A DNA stretch of 6,627 nucleotides from an uncultured Gammaproteobacteria bacterium (GCA_913058195.1 CAJXPP010000121.1:1-6627), one strand, 5' to 3'; numbered from the stretch's first letter, positions 1 through 5,470 are shown. The notes: a model not told the origin generated them from the sequence alone. Translations and numbers: made by a program.

Positions 1-50
1 TACGAGATCATGCCTAGTCTCGTGGGCTCGGAGATGTGTATAAGAGACAG
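1..50 (+). other. Illumina Nextera i7 adapter (library artefact)
   Basis: These bases match the Nextera i7 index primer read inward: the end of the P7 sequence (TACGAGAT, 1-8), an 8-base index CATGCCTA (9-16, the primer form of index N706, TAGGCATG), the constant GTCTCGTGGGCTCGG (17-31), and the 19-base Tn5 mosaic end (32-50). The order and spacing are exactly those of a tagmentation library molecule. This is untrimmed adapter at a contig end, not genome sequence, and base 51 is the first plausible genomic base. The adapter match is from known oligonucleotide sequences; the untrimmed contig end is inferred. Confidence 0.97.
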
Positions 51-344
51 AATCTAAGAGTTCAAAATCTTAAAGTCACGGGATCTGGACAACTTAAATT
101 TAGGTTTAAGCCAGCTTACTAGCCACAGAATCTAATGTTTTGTCTGGACATAACACTCGTTGCGATCGTATTTTTCGATAAGCTTATGCTAAACGAACGA
201 CTAGTTTTGGTATAAAGCAGCATTAAAAGCCCCTCAAATTAAATAAATCTGCCCCTTTTAATCTAGATGAATAGATAACAAAGCTATCCGCAGAAACAAT
301 ACACTTAAATCTAAATAAGAATTATTTGCATTTAAAGCAATAGC
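51..344. other. Non-coding leader region with small repeats
   Basis: No supportable gene was found on either strand. The stretch is AT-rich and contains several short symmetric words: CGATCG at 163-168, the palindrome ATAAGCTTAT at 178-187, and AATAGCTATT at 339-348. An 8-base inverted repeat ATTAAAAG/CTTTTAAT lies at 222-229 and 255-262, with GCCCCT repeated directly at 229-234 and 251-256. A 34-codon minus-strand frame (119-223) is too short to call. The region lies beside a contig end, so an upstream gene may simply be missing. Confidence 0.6.
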
Positions 345-354
345 TATTTATAAT
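326..354 (+). promoter_or_regulatory. Sigma70-type promoter of the small-gene cluster
   Basis: A perfect -10 hexamer TATAAT (349-354) lies 17 bases downstream of a partial -35 hexamer TTGCAT (326-331). Transcription would start near 361, giving a leader of about 30 bases before the ATG at 391. The -10 box lies inside the left arm of the inverted repeat at 345-388, so a protein bound to that repeat should affect this promoter. The hexamers are seen directly; promoter function is inferred. Confidence 0.6.
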
Positions 355-388
355 TCACTCTCAGTATCTTTCTGAGAGATTATAAATA
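345..388. repeat. Interrupted inverted repeat (17 paired bases), putative operator or leader hairpin
   Basis: Outer arms TATTTATAAT (345-354) and ATTATAAATA (379-388) are perfect reverse complements. Inner arms CTCTCAG (358-364) and CTGAGAG (372-378) are also perfect. Three unpaired bases (355-357) sit on the left side only, and the loop is 7 bases (365-371). The repeat ends two bases before the ATG at 391. It covers the -10 box on the plus strand and puts a mirror-image TATAAT on the minus strand (384-379). The only Shine-Dalgarno-like run, GAGAG (374-378), lies in the right inner arm, so both operator action and control of ribosome access are possible. Confidence 0.75.
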
Positions 389-390
389 CA

Positions 391-570
391 ATGAAACCAT
401 TACTCTTTGAGTCACAACCAACTACTATTAACCTAGCTATTGCTAGCGAAAAGCTTCAGTCATTGATGCAAGAAGGTAAGTTAAACCTAGCAGACTTTCA
501 TTGTCTCGATCCAAAATCAAAGAAAAGTGTCTGGGGAATGCTGCGTTCATTAGCAGCATCAGTCTTATGA
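391..570 (+). CDS. Small uncharacterised protein (59 aa), first gene of a three-gene cluster
   Basis: The frame runs from ATG at 391 to TGA at 568-570 and encodes 59 residues beginning MKPLLFESQP. It has no membrane segment or signal peptide and looks like a small soluble, mostly helical protein; the central part reads KLQSLMQEGKLNLADFHCLD. It resembles short uncharacterised gammaproteobacterial proteins with a similar ADF-x-CLD segment, but this is from memory and gives no function. Support for coding comes from the promoter directly upstream and the stop codon overlapping the next gene's start in ATGA. The ribosome-binding site is weak and distant: GAGAG at 374-378, 12 bases from the ATG and inside a hairpin arm. 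Low translation or structural control is therefore likely. Confidence 0.68.
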   Translation: MKPLLFESQPTTINLAIASEKLQSLMQEGKLNLADFHCLDPKSKKSVWGMLRSLAASVL

Positions 571-836
571 TGGCCTCTCACGTGCCTGCTGATTCTAGCC
601 AGACATCCATATTATTAGCCGCTATCCAGTATTTAAAAGTGAGCTATATAAACAATCCTAATGGTTGCTTAGCTCTGCTAATCTCCAGAAACTACAGCTT
701 ACTTTTAGAGCTCAATTCGTCACATCAAGAACATGGTAAGTGGCAAGCTCAACGACAAGCTTGGCAACAACATTGCCAGAAAAATCAAGCTGGCGATGCT
801 CTGAATTCTTTTTCTAACTCGCTCAACTCAATATAA
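567..836 (+). CDS. Small uncharacterised protein (89 aa), translationally coupled second gene
   Basis: The chosen start is the ATG at 567, which overlaps the preceding stop as ATGA; the protein begins MMASHVPADS and has 89 residues. A longer reading from TTG at 501 would lie almost entirely inside the preceding gene and is unlikely. No Shine-Dalgarno sequence precedes 567, so translation probably depends on ribosomes finishing the upstream gene. Residues about 14-47 form a hydrophobic, probably helical stretch (ILLAAIQYLKVSYI, then CLALLISRNYSLLLEL) followed by a hydrophilic Gln/Ser/Asn-rich tail with two tryptophans in a helix-like K-W-Q-A-Q-R-Q-A-W pattern. No recognised catalytic motif is seen. 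Function is unknown; an interaction with the 59-aa product is a guess from the coupling. Confidence 0.72.
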   Translation: MMASHVPADSSQTSILLAAIQYLKVSYINNPNGCLALLISRNYSLLLELNSSHQEHGKWQAQRQAWQQHCQKNQAGDALNSFSNSLNSI

Positions 837-837
837 G

Positions 838-855
838 TTAGACACCCTCGTCTAA
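838..855 (+). repeat. Small hairpin between second and third small genes
   Basis: TTAGAC (838-843) and GTCTAA (850-855) are perfect reverse complements around a 6-base loop. The structure starts just after the stop codon at 834-836 and ends three bases before the AGGA ribosome-binding site of the next gene. No T-run follows, so it is not a convincing terminator; it could affect processing or initiation of the third gene, or be chance. Confidence 0.45.
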
Positions 856-868
856 ATTAGGAATAACT

Positions 869-1105
869 ATGGAAACTTCACCTTGCCACCCTGAAACTCT
901 TTTTGCAGGTGATAGCTGCGATATTCAATATTGCTTTGACTGCAAAATGATGCATCTTAATTTAGGTGCGGTAACGCTGCGATTATCACGCAGACAGTTT
1001 GATGAGTTTATGACGGACTTAGCAAAAGGCACTGCCAATTTACGACAGCGTGAACATGGCCAAAATACATTTGACTGGTCAAACGTAACCACTTTAAATA
1101 GTTAA
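869..1105 (+). CDS. Small Cys/His-rich uncharacterised protein (78 aa)
   Basis: The ATG at 869 has a good AGGA ribosome-binding site at 859-862, six bases upstream. The 78-residue product has Cys/His residues concentrated in its first third: C6, H7, C17, C22, C25 and H29, giving a C-x4-C-x2-C-x3-H arrangement that could bind zinc or another metal. The second half (LGAVTLRLSRRQFDEFMTDL) looks like a strand followed by an amphipathic helix. There is no signal peptide, so a cytosolic location is expected. It lies 32 bases after the second small gene on the same strand and is probably transcribed with it. The family and function are not recognised; metal binding is inferred from residue spacing only. 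Confidence 0.75.
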   Translation: METSPCHPETLFAGDSCDIQYCFDCKMMHLNLGAVTLRLSRRQFDEFMTDLAKGTANLRQREHGQNTFDWSNVTTLNS

Positions 1106-1110
1106 AGAAA

Positions 1111-1136
1111 AAGGCCTCATAAGAAACTAAGGCCTT
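1111..1136 (-). terminator. Terminator hairpin between convergent genes (best for gloA)
   Basis: AAGGCCT (1111-1117) pairs with AGGCCTT (1130-1136) around a 12-base loop. Read on the minus strand the second arm runs straight into TTTTT C TTT (1114-1103 region), a good intrinsic terminator for gloA, which ends at 1142. Read on the plus strand the downstream sequence is only moderately T-rich (TATTATTTAATCTTTTT), so termination of the small-gene cluster may be weaker. The short spacing suggests it serves both genes. Confidence 0.75.
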
Positions 1137-1141
1137 ATTAT

Positions 1142-1525
1142 TTAATCTTTTTCAATGAGTTCGATTTTGTAACCATCGGGGTCTTCAATAAAAGCAATCA
1201 CCTCTGGGCTATCCATCATCGGCCCTGCTTCTCGAATCACTTTGCCGCCTAAGCGTCTAATCTGTTCGCATGCTTGTGCAGCATTAGGTACTGCAATGGC
1301 GATATGGCCATAGGCATTACCAAGATCATATTTATCTGTACCCCAGTTATAGGTTAGCTCAAGTACTGTATTACTTTGCTCATCACCATAGCCAAGAAAA
1401 GCTAGATTAAATTTGGCTTCTGGAAATTCTTCTTCCCTTTGTACTGACATGCCTAGCACTTCAGTATAGAACTTGATTGATTGTTGCAAATCACCAACAC
1501 GTAACATGGTATGTAACATTCTCAT
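1142..1525 (-). CDS. gloA: Lactoylglutathione lyase (glyoxalase I)
   Basis: This 127-aa cytosolic enzyme isomerises the hemithioacetal of methylglyoxal and glutathione to S-D-lactoylglutathione, the first step of the glyoxalase detoxification route. It has the two-module vicinal-oxygen-chelate fold. The E. coli metal ligands are present at the same positions: H5 in MRMLHTMLRVGDL, E56 in VLELTYNWG, H74 in AYGHIAIAV, and E122 in GYKIELIE. The lack of the insertions of zinc-dependent forms fits the nickel/cobalt class. It is slightly shorter than E. coli GloA (135 aa) because the C-terminal tail is missing. The start is fixed by AGGA at 1533-1536 (minus strand), seven bases upstream, and by alignment with the E. 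coli N-terminus. It is divergent from the GGDEF gene and ends in the 1111-1136 terminator. Confidence 0.97.
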   Translation of the reverse strand: MRMLHTMLRVGDLQQSIKFYTEVLGMSVQREEEFPEAKFNLAFLGYGDEQSNTVLELTYNWGTDKYDLGNAYGHIAIAVPNAAQACEQIRRLGGKVIREAGPMMDSPEVIAFIEDPDGYKIELIEKD

Positions 1526-1573
1526 TTTAGAATCCTTCTACAATTATTTTTGTACGCTATATTCCATTCAGCT

Positions 1574-1603
1574 TTGACAGATACCCTACTATTTTACTAT
1601 GGT
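1574..1603 (+). promoter_or_regulatory. Putative sigma70 promoter of the GAF-GGDEF gene
   Basis: A perfect -35 hexamer TTGACA (1574-1579) is followed by candidate -10 boxes TACTAT (1595-1600, spacer 15) or TATGGT (1598-1603, spacer 18), neither ideal. The -10 area is repetitive: TACTAT occurs twice (1587-1592 and 1595-1600), and ACTAT/ATAGT (1596-1600, 1604-1608) form an inverted repeat about a 3-base centre. A regulator site over the -10 is possible. Confidence 0.45.
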
Positions 1604-1646
1604 ATAGTGCTATTGTATTTGTCTTAATCATATAGAGTGGCTAGTT

Positions 1647-2606
1647 ATGCAAGAACCTAAGTTACCAGATAATGAAGCTGAGCGTCTACGTACTCTTCGC
1701 TCATTAAATATACTCGATACAAAACCAGAAGAACGCTTTGATAATATAACACTCTTAACGCAACGTGTTTTTAAAGTACCTATTGCACTTGTCAGTATAG
1801 TTGATGAGAGCCGACAATGGTTTAAGTCATGCATTGGCCTTCCCGTTAGTGAAACTGGTAGAGATATTTCCTTTTGTGGTCATACCATTTTAAATGATAC
1901 TGCCTTCGTCATTCCTGACACACTTAAAGACAGTCGATTTAGTGACAACCCACTGGTGTTAAGTGACCCTAAAATTCGTTTTTATGCCGGCTACCCTATA
2001 AAAGCCCCAAACGGAAGTAAACTAGGAACCTTATGTATTATTGATAGAGAACCTAGGGAATTCAGTGATACTGATATTACAGTGCTGGGAGACTTTGCAG
2101 CATTAGTTGAACGTGAAATTTCTGTTAGCTACCTTGCCTCCATCGATGAATTAACAGGTATATCGAATCGAAGAGGTTTCATGACTCTCGCACAACATGA
2201 GCTCAATCGTTGTAAGCGAGATAATAGCCCTGCATCACTGATATTTTTTGATTTGAATAAATTCAAAGAAATTAATGACACTTTTGGTCACGCTGAAGGT
2301 GATAAAGCCCTAATTGAATTTGTTACTACGATAAAAAATGTGCTTCGAGATTCTGATATTTTTGGCAGAATTGGCGGCGATGAGTTTGTATTATTGCTAA
2401 GCAATACCACAGAACTACAGGCGAAAGATGTACTCACTCGCTGCCAAAACTTATTAGATAACTATAATCTAAAAATGGATCGCGACTACACAATTTCATT
2501 TTCCCATGGCATGGTTAACCTTAACCCAATTCAACATGATTCCATTGAAAATATATTATTAGAAGCAGATTCATTAATGTATCAGAACAAAGAGTCTCAA
2601 CAATAG
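1647..2606 (+). CDS. GAF-domain diguanylate cyclase (GGDEF)
   Basis: This 319-aa soluble protein is predicted to condense two GTP into cyclic di-GMP. An N-terminal lead (RLRTLRSLNILDT) precedes a GAF sensor domain at about 25-158, with the family blocks WFKSCIGL, SFCGH, IRFYAGYPI and GTLCIIDREPREF. The GGDEF domain (about 163-315) has the D-E-L-T linker signature at 168-171, FFDLNKFKEIND at 200-211 with metal ligand D202, and an intact GGDEF active loop at 243-247. The inhibitory I-site RDSD (234-237) lies five residues before it, so product feedback inhibition is expected. No transmembrane segment is seen; the GAF ligand is unknown. ATG at 1647 follows a weak GAGTGG site (1635-1640). The gene is monocistronic and converges on the DUF481 gene. 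An EAL domain is absent. Confidence 0.95.
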   Translation: MQEPKLPDNEAERLRTLRSLNILDTKPEERFDNITLLTQRVFKVPIALVSIVDESRQWFKSCIGLPVSETGRDISFCGHTILNDTAFVIPDTLKDSRFSDNPLVLSDPKIRFYAGYPIKAPNGSKLGTLCIIDREPREFSDTDITVLGDFAALVEREISVSYLASIDELTGISNRRGFMTLAQHELNRCKRDNSPASLIFFDLNKFKEINDTFGHAEGDKALIEFVTTIKNVLRDSDIFGRIGGDEFVLLLSNTTELQAKDVLTRCQNLLDNYNLKMDRDYTISFSHGMVNLNPIQHDSIENILLEADSLMYQNKESQQ

Positions 2607-2811
2607 CGGCTACATTAGGAAAAGCATTATTGAGGTTTATTCATGCACTTATGAATTCTCTTTCAATGATCAGCACAGCGGCCATGCAACTTCAATCTTA
2701 ACGACATTAGCTATAAATACATTGTCGGGATCATTCATTTTATTGTGCTTTAAACTAATTAATACATCAAACTCAAACCTCAGGCTCTTACTGTCGCAAC
2801 TATTTAGATGA
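2607..2811. other. Intergenic gap between convergent genes, no clear terminator
   Basis: No coding frame or strong hairpin with a T-run was seen. The best symmetric elements are TGAGGTTT (2631-2638) with AAACCTCA (2775-2782), too far apart for a terminator, and CGACA/TGTCG flanking 16 bases near 2700-2730. The ends of both flanking transcripts may rely on Rho or on convergent transcription. Confidence 0.5.
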
Positions 2812-3861
2812 CTACCACTTCAACTGTATACGTGAGTAGTAACTGGTGTCTAATTCTTCACGTCCTTCTACAGGCAAGTTCTTATAATCGTTACGTAAGC
2901 CAAAACGGATATTCCAATAGTCAGATAGGCCTAATGGAATATCAATACCTGAGTCATGTGTAAGCAAATAATCCTTAAAATCATCGATAGAGGGTTGATA
3001 GGTTAATTTATTCGTCATTTCAGCCCAGCTGATAAATTTCCAATAATGTTCTAAACCGAAGTCTAATGTTGGTGAGCTTTCAGTCGAACCATCATTAAAG
3101 CTTTCATATCGATAACCAAGACCTGAACGTAACTCGAGCACATGCTCTTCTTGTTTGAAAACTCGGTAGTTTAAACCGCCACCTAATATTGTGCGTAATT
3201 CTAAGTCTTCAAAATCATCTCGTTCTACTTCCCCACGCACATACCAGCCCATAGTCTCACTAAAATAAGACTTATACTCTGAACCAAAGACCGTTTCATC
3301 CGATATATCGTCACCCTCTTTGCTACTTTTATCTATTGAAGCATAAAACTTTAATGCATCATCCACACTCGCCAAAGTTGCATCAAATAATACACGAGAG
3401 CTGAATTCTTCAGAATTTCCGCTTTTACCAGCAATATCAACCGCCGCTTTATAAGACCATTTACGTTTCAAAGCGTCACGCTCCGTTTCTACCCGTACTA
3501 ATTGGGGGTCACTATCCGTAGTAGACCAGCCTTCAACTACTGCCGCAGTATTAGTCGTCATGGTTGCATCGATACCCTTAATAACAAGCTGCCCTTTGCC
3601 ATCATGACTCACTTGTCCTGCTAATGTTGTACCGCTTTTAAGTCTAACGAACACAGGCTGTTCAGTATTAAAGCCTTTAACCTGATCGCGTTGCAGTTCT
3701 AGCACTCCTGCATAGCTAGTCACCAATATAATAGTGCTGGCCGAAATAGATCTAATGGTGCCTGTTAATACGCTTCCATCTAGTGTTTCAATTTGATCAA
3801 GGGCATAGGCTTGGCCTGCCATAGCAATAGAAAAAGCTAACGCTATAAATGTTTTATTCAT
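2812..3861 (-). CDS. DUF481 family outer-membrane protein
   Basis: The protein is 349 aa from the chosen start. A signal peptide (MNKTFIALAFSIAMAGQAYA) with an A-Y-A cleavage site after residue 20 directs export. Residues about 22-112 hold two similar short beta modules (LDGSVLTGTI at 27-36, LKSGTTLAGQV at 74-84). From about 135 the DUF481 domain begins with KSGNS at 146-150 and continues as alternating strands with many aromatic residues to a terminal Trp, as in outer-membrane beta barrels. The ATG at 3861 is preferred over the in-frame ATG at 3888 because AAGGG (3871-3867) lies five bases upstream and only this start gives a clean signal peptide. DUF481 proteins (YdiY-like) have no firmly known role. 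The gene is divergent from the kinase gene. Confidence 0.9.
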   Translation of the reverse strand: MNKTFIALAFSIAMAGQAYALDQIETLDGSVLTGTIRSISASTIILVTSYAGVLELQRDQVKGFNTEQPVFVRLKSGTTLAGQVSHDGKGQLVIKGIDATMTTNTAAVVEGWSTTDSDPQLVRVETERDALKRKWSYKAAVDIAGKSGNSEEFSSRVLFDATLASVDDALKFYASIDKSSKEGDDISDETVFGSEYKSYFSETMGWYVRGEVERDDFEDLELRTILGGGLNYRVFKQEEHVLELRSGLGYRYESFNDGSTESSPTLDFGLEHYWKFISWAEMTNKLTYQPSIDDFKDYLLTHDSGIDIPLGLSDYWNIRFGLRNDYKNLPVEGREELDTSYYSRIQLKW

Positions 3862-3940
3862 GAGGTCCCTTACTTCTTCCAGAACCAAAATAGCTGTGGA
3901 ATACTTATGTGATTAAGAAATAATGGCCAGTCCAAACACT

Positions 3941-3963
3941 TGTTTAACAGTAAAATTTAAACA
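3941..3963. promoter_or_regulatory. 23-base inverted repeat, putative operator
   Basis: TGTTTAA (3941-3947) and TTAAACA (3957-3963) are perfect reverse complements about a 9-base centre. It lies about 80 bases upstream of the DUF481 start, overlapping its candidate promoter. The size and spacing suit a dimeric helix-turn-helix regulator. No T-run follows on either strand as expected for a terminator, and both flanking genes point away. Symmetry is directly seen; regulator binding is inferred. Confidence 0.5.
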
Positions 3964-4026
3964 TAAGCATCCAATCTCTCGAAACATCAAAGAGTTAGAA
4001 ATTAAGGTGCTGGAGATAGCAATAGA

Positions 4027-4082
4027 TTTTGGGCCATAACGACTTTGTTATTACATATAGCTATTTTAGCACAGGCCCAAAA
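4027..4082. repeat. Nested inverted repeat with cloverleaf-like folding potential
   Basis: Outer arms TTTTGGGCC (4027-4035) and GGCCCAAAA (4074-4082) pair over nine bases. The 38 bases between them hold two further hairpins: ATAAC/GTTAT (4036-4040, 4047-4051) with a 6-base loop, stacked directly on the outer stem, and GCTA/TAGC (4060-4063, 4067-4070) with a 3-base loop. Together they make a three-way junction. No T-run follows on either strand, so it is not an ordinary terminator. It lies upstream of the kinase gene and could be a leader RNA, a protein site or a remnant of a small palindromic element. Confidence 0.6.
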
Positions 4083-4167
4083 AGCTACAAAATTGAACCA
4101 TAGATAAAATTTATTTTTATTGTAGACTATTCCGAAATTGACACTAATTAGCTATGGATTTATTACT

Positions 4168-5421
4168 TTGCACACACTATCTCAACTTAAATCAGGTCAG
4201 CTTGTAGGGATACAGCATCTCGCTTTATCAGAAAACTTAACGTCTTTTCCTGAACAAATTTTATCACTGGCCGATAGTTTAGAAATTCTTGACCTATCCA
4301 ATAACCAATTAAGCACCCTACCTGATAGTATTGTCCAACTTGATAAACTGAAAATAATTTTTCTTTCAAATAATTTATTTGAAATACTTCCTAAGGTATT
4401 AGGCCAATGTGCTAATTTAGAAATGATTGGTATTAAATCCAATAAAATTTCTCATGTACCTTCCCAGTCATTGCCTATAAAACTACGATCGCTTACCTTA
4501 ACCGACAATCAGATTGCAAGATTACCTGATAGCTTAGGTGAACGTCCTCGCTTACAAAAGCTAATGCTTGCTGGTAATCGCTTAACAGCACTACCACAAG
4601 CATTAGAACAAGCACATAATCTGGAGTTATTACGTATTTCAGCCAATGATTTAGCAGCGTTTCCAGACCATATACTCAACTTACCTAAACTAGCTTGGTT
4701 AGCTTTCTCAGGTAACCCATTTAGTCAGTCAGATATTTCAATTAAATCTGTGCCTGAGATTCCATCGTCGCATTTCACATTACAAAAACAACTCGGCCAA
4801 GGTGCCTCAGGTGTTATTTCAACTGCAACTTGGAATACACTACAAGCCAATTTTCCCAAAGATATTGCCGTCAAAAAATTTAAGGGTGGCGTGACCAGTG
4901 ATGGCTATCCGAAAGATGAATTAGACTCTTGTTTAAAAGTAGGTAATCACCCTAATCTAGTGCAATCTTTAGCACAGGTTAATGAGGATAATTTCTCAGC
5001 ATTAATAATGAAGTTAATACCCTCTCAATATAACAACTTGGGAAATCCGCCAAGTTTTGATAGCTGTACTAGAGATACATTTCCAACAGATTTTTCTTTA
5101 ACCATCGATCAAATTGAAAAAATCATTTCTCAAATGAAAGCGGTATTCGAACATTTACATACAAACCAAGTTTCTCATGGTGATTTATACACGCACAACA
5201 CTTTGTTTGATGATGAAGCCAACATTTTGTTTGGCGACTTCGGCGCTGCCTCGATGTATCACATGCTCAATGAGAACCAGCAACAGAAATTAAAACAGCT
5301 TGAACAACGTGCGTTACATTGTTTTATCGATGATTTATTGGCTGCCTGTAAGCAAGAGGATAAGCAAGGTGAACGTTATCAACTGCTTAAACATGAAACA
5401 GCCTACTCATCAATGCATTAA
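4168..5421 (+). CDS. Leucine-rich-repeat protein kinase fusion
   Basis: The 417-aa protein joins about seven leucine-rich repeats (residues ~15-185; units such as LEILDLSNNQLSTLPDSI) to a protein-kinase domain from about 203. Kinase motifs are intact: glycine loop LGQGASGVI (209-217), Lys236 in IAVKKF, probable helix-C Glu251, catalytic loop HGDLYTHN (337-344, Asp339 and Asn344), and DFG (357-359). HGD replaces the usual HRD, as in non-RD kinases. It should be cytosolic, as no signal or membrane segment is seen. TTG at 4168 is chosen because known relatives, from memory, begin MHTL-x-QL; an in-frame TTG at 4138 would add ten residues. The ribosome-binding site is poor (GGA at 4156-4158). The C-lobe is short after DFG, and a +1 frame to 5437 reads a more family-like tail, so a terminal frameshift is possible. 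Substrate is unknown. Confidence 0.88.
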   Translation: MHTLSQLKSGQLVGIQHLALSENLTSFPEQILSLADSLEILDLSNNQLSTLPDSIVQLDKLKIIFLSNNLFEILPKVLGQCANLEMIGIKSNKISHVPSQSLPIKLRSLTLTDNQIARLPDSLGERPRLQKLMLAGNRLTALPQALEQAHNLELLRISANDLAAFPDHILNLPKLAWLAFSGNPFSQSDISIKSVPEIPSSHFTLQKQLGQGASGVISTATWNTLQANFPKDIAVKKFKGGVTSDGYPKDELDSCLKVGNHPNLVQSLAQVNEDNFSALIMKLIPSQYNNLGNPPSFDSCTRDTFPTDFSLTIDQIEKIISQMKAVFEHLHTNQVSHGDLYTHNTLFDDEANILFGDFGAASMYHMLNENQQQKLKQLEQRALHCFIDDLLAACKQEDKQGERYQLLKHETAYSSMH

Positions 5422-5470
5422 AATAGATAAAATGTGATACTTAAACCTGAATTTGAACTATCGATAAAAT

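Larger units (their letters stand above)
3862..4167. other. Divergent intergenic region between DUF481 and LRR-kinase genes
   Basis: This AT-rich region of about 306 bases should hold the promoters of both flanking genes, and no gene was found in it. It contains a 23-base inverted repeat at 3941-3963 and a larger nested structure at 4027-4082. For the minus-strand gene, a candidate promoter is TTGGAT followed after 16 bases by TACTGT, overlapping the first repeat. For the plus-strand gene, TTGACA at 4138-4143 with TATTAC at 4161-4166 has the right 17-base spacer but would place transcription initiation downstream of the chosen TTG start, so it conflicts with that start. Confidence 0.6.

Noticed and set aside
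32..50. Natural Tn5/IS50-like transposon end
   Set aside because: The mosaic end is joined to Nextera index-primer sequence in the exact library order and no transposase gene follows, so it is an adapter.
119..223. 34-aa minus-strand frame with GAGGGG six bases before its ATG
   Set aside because: Too short, no recognisable protein features, and in a region next to a contig end with no supporting context.
501..566. Upstream TTG start adding 22 residues to the 89-aa protein
   Set aside because: It lies wholly within the preceding 59-aa gene; the ATGA overlap at 567 is the normal coupled start.
1628..1834. 68-aa minus-strand frame
   Set aside because: It is antisense to the start of the GAF-GGDEF gene, Ser/Arg-rich and without a plausible ribosome-binding site or family features.
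3862..3888. Nine-residue N-terminal extension (MVLEEVRDL) of the DUF481 protein
   Set aside because: It would spoil the signal peptide and place the good AAGGG site inside the gene.
4027..4082. Integron attC site or intrinsic terminator
   Set aside because: The arms lack the attC core GTTRRRY/RYYYAAC arrangement, no integrase or cassette is present, and no T-run follows on either strand.
4187..4442. Two minus-strand frames opposite the leucine-rich repeats
   Set aside because: They are antisense shadows of a strongly supported coding region with repeat-driven open frames.
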